Shown: piece by piece, positions 62,908-64,000 of the stretch
How the letters are laid out: each line of letters starts with the position of its first letter
Position numbering within the stretch: position 1 is the stretch's first letter
Origin: Clostridiales bacterium
GTDB taxonomy: Bacteria > Bacillota > Clostridia > Christensenellales > Borkfalkiaceae
Direction of reading: 5' to 3'
DNA: 64,000 nt
Assembly (NCBI GenBank): GCA_015055725.1
Contig: SVHO01000004.1
Span: 20,155 to 84,154, forward strand
Notes under the pieces: generated by a model
Told to the model about the DNA's origin: nothing
The model's database searches: none
The model's input: only the letters and a program-made list of their open reading frames with translations
Position numbers and translations under genes: made by a program

Positions 62908-62935
62908 ATTATATATAATAGCTATATATATGCAA
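62908..62935 (-). promoter_or_regulatory. Promoter of the AspT/YidE-type gene
   Basis: TTGCAT (62930-62935) and a perfect TATAAT (62908-62913) with a 16-base spacer; TAGGAG is the ribosome site. Confidence 0.55.
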
Positions 62936-62949
62936 AAATACATACCTAT

Positions 62950-62979
62950 GCCCAACCGTTTTTTATCAAGCGGTTGGGC
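62950..62979 (-). terminator. Stem-loop after the flavoprotein gene
   Basis: GCCCAACCG and CGGTTGGGC form a 9-bp stem around a 12-base loop, just after the flavoprotein stop codon. No direct U-tract follows on the minus strand, so termination may be partial. Confidence 0.65.
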
Positions 62980-62991
62980 AAAATATATTTA

Positions 62992-64000
62992 TTAAATATC
63001 TTTTTGTTTAGTATAGTTAGGCAATAATTGAGGAGAAAGTTTAGTGGGATTTAAGCCTGCGTCTTTAAGTTCTTTATCGAACGCTTTAACGTGGTCAAGC
63101 GTAAGTTCCTTAACTTCAACGTCCTTATAGATTTTGCCAACGCTCTTACCTGCGTTTCTACCGAATACGATAATATCAAGTAAAGAGTTGCCCATAAGTC
63201 TATTTCTGCCGTGAATTCCCCCAACTGCTTCGCCTGCAACGAACAAGTTTGGAACGGTTGTGGTCATGCCGTCAGCCGAGATATCAAGTCCACCGTTTTG
63301 ATAGTGAAGGGTGGGATAAACTAAAATCGGGTCTTTTCTGATATCAATGCCATATTTACCGAACATACGGAGCATAGCGGGAATACGTTTTTCAATAGTG
63401 CCTTCGCCACCAATCATATCAATCATAGGTGTATCAAGCCATACGCCTTCGCCATCGGTGGTTTTAATGCCGTTATCACGCTTTTTGCACTCTCTAATAA
63501 TTGAAGATGCAGTCACGTCACGAGTTTCAAGTGAATAAACGAACGCTTCGCCATCTTTATTAACGAGTTGAGCACCGAGAGAACGAACTTTTTCGGTCAC
63601 GAGTGCACCGAAAATTTGGGTAGGCTCTGCAACGCCCGTGGGGTGATATTGAAGAGTGTCGGCATAAAGAAGTTTTGCACCTGCTCTATAACCTAAAACT
63701 AAACCGTCAGCCGTTGCGCCGTAGTGGTTAGAAGTTGGGAATCCTTGATAGTGAAGTCTACCTGCACCACCCGTTGCAATAATAACCGTTTTAGCCTTAG
63801 CAACGTAAATATCTTTGGTTTCCATATTCATTAAAACTGCACCAGCAGCTTTGCCTTCGGTATCTTTTATAATTTCGATAGCCGAAGTAAAGTCGATTAC
63901 GGGAATACCTCTATTCAACACTTCGTCACGAAGCGTTCTCATAATTTCTGCGCCCGAATAGTCTTTACAAGCGTGCATACGTTTTCTCGAAGTACCGCCA
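62992..64000 (-). CDS. Fumarate reductase/succinate dehydrogenase-type flavoprotein (5' end outside the window)
   Basis: The visible 336 residues are the C-terminal part of an FrdA/SdhA/AspO-family flavoprotein; the frame stays open to the window edge, reading GGTSRKR before MHACK. Family blocks are ATGGAGRLHYQGFPTSNHYGATADG, YHPTGVAEPTQIF, TEKVRSLGAQLVNKDGEAF, PTLHYQNGGLDI (substrate His) and FVAGEAVGGIHGRNRLMGNSLLDIIVFGR (FAD). A fumarate reductase role is likely but L-aspartate oxidase or another fumarate-type reductase is possible without the N-terminus. The AspT/SucE-like transporter follows downstream. Confidence 0.85.
   Translation of the reverse strand, partial: GGTSRKRMHACKDYSGAEIMRTLRDEVLNRGIPVIDFTSAIEIIKDTEGKAAGAVLMNMETKDIYVAKAKTVIIATGGAGRLHYQGFPTSNHYGATADGLVLGYRAGAKLLYADTLQYHPTGVAEPTQIFGALVTEKVRSLGAQLVNKDGEAFVYSLETRDVTASSIIRECKKRDNGIKTTDGEGVWLDTPMIDMIGGEGTIEKRIPAMLRMFGKYGIDIRKDPILVYPTLHYQNGGLDISADGMTTTVPNLFVAGEAVGGIHGRNRLMGNSLLDIIVFGRNAGKSVGKIYKDVEVKELTLDHVKAFDKELKDAGLNPTKLSPQLLPNYTKQKDI

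Noticed and set aside
1..64000. tRNA, rRNA, riboswitch and mobile element signatures
   Set aside because: I looked in the intergenic gaps on both strands and saw no cloverleaf-like or conserved riboswitch core, no transposase and no terminal inverted repeats. A covariance-model search would be more sensitive.

Overview
The window looks like chromosomal DNA of an uncultured, low-GC, anaerobic member of the Clostridia (Bacillota), probably from a gut-type habitat. The evidence is AT-rich sequence, strong AGGAGG ribosome sites, canonical sigma-A promoters, a dgt-dnaG-rpoD-trmK-nif3 cluster, an ftsK-rimO-pgsA-cinA-recA-rny cluster, an NfnAB plus HydABC redox block and a type III glutamine synthetase. 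I cannot name a genus. Most genes lie on the minus strand, probably the leading strand. I see no rRNA, tRNA, CRISPR array, phage, insertion sequence or other mobile element, and no gene-free stretch above 300 bases.

Layout, left to right. 1-6.5 kb: a minus-strand operon (CapA-like phosphoesterase, unknown 271-aa protein, NUDIX hydrolase, TypA, U32 protein, start of a membrane protein). 6.6-9.0 kb: plus-strand genes DUF4364 regulator, TSCPD protein, cytidylate-kinase-like protein and TrmO. 9.1-16.3 kb: a DUF1295 membrane protein and the redox block nfnA-nfnB-hydC-hydB-hydA. 16.5-21.5 kb: glnN, a glycerate kinase/SGNH hydrolase pair and a divergent YhcH/YjgK-type protein. 21.5-30.5 kb: ftsK to rny. 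30.6-37 kb: dgt to a BFD-like [2Fe-2S] protein. 37-42.6 kb: uvrA and uvrB behind two small winged-helix/tail-anchor proteins. 42.7-46.7 kb: an ABC-2 exporter, a PHP phosphatase, a GDPD and a hotdog thioesterase. 46.7-48.9 kb: an SPFH/Arc-like pair with a candidate operator, then a collagen-like surface protein. 48.9-53.4 kb: AraM, a ComEC-like lipoprotein, patatin, a small exporter and TtcA. 53.5-59.7 kb: two Wzz-like proteins, a NahK-like kinase, an ABC exporter and a GH2 glycosidase. 59.8-64 kb: a nitrilase-GDPD fusion, an AspT/SucE-like carboxylate transporter and a truncated fumarate-reductase-type flavoprotein.

The metabolic picture is fermentative. HydABC and NfnAB balance ferredoxin, NADH and NADPH. 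The fumarate-reductase-type flavoprotein beside an AspT/SucE-type carrier suggests fumarate reduction with succinate export. Glycan and glycerophospholipid turnover is represented by GH2, NahK-like, two GDPD domains, AraM and patatin.

The items most worth a second look are the paired winged-helix/tail-anchored proteins coupled to uvrB, the nitrilase-GDPD fusion, the paired TGATATCA palindromes at the SPFH/Arc promoter, the SGNH-glycerate kinase pair, and several genes whose correct start is a downstream or non-ATG codon.
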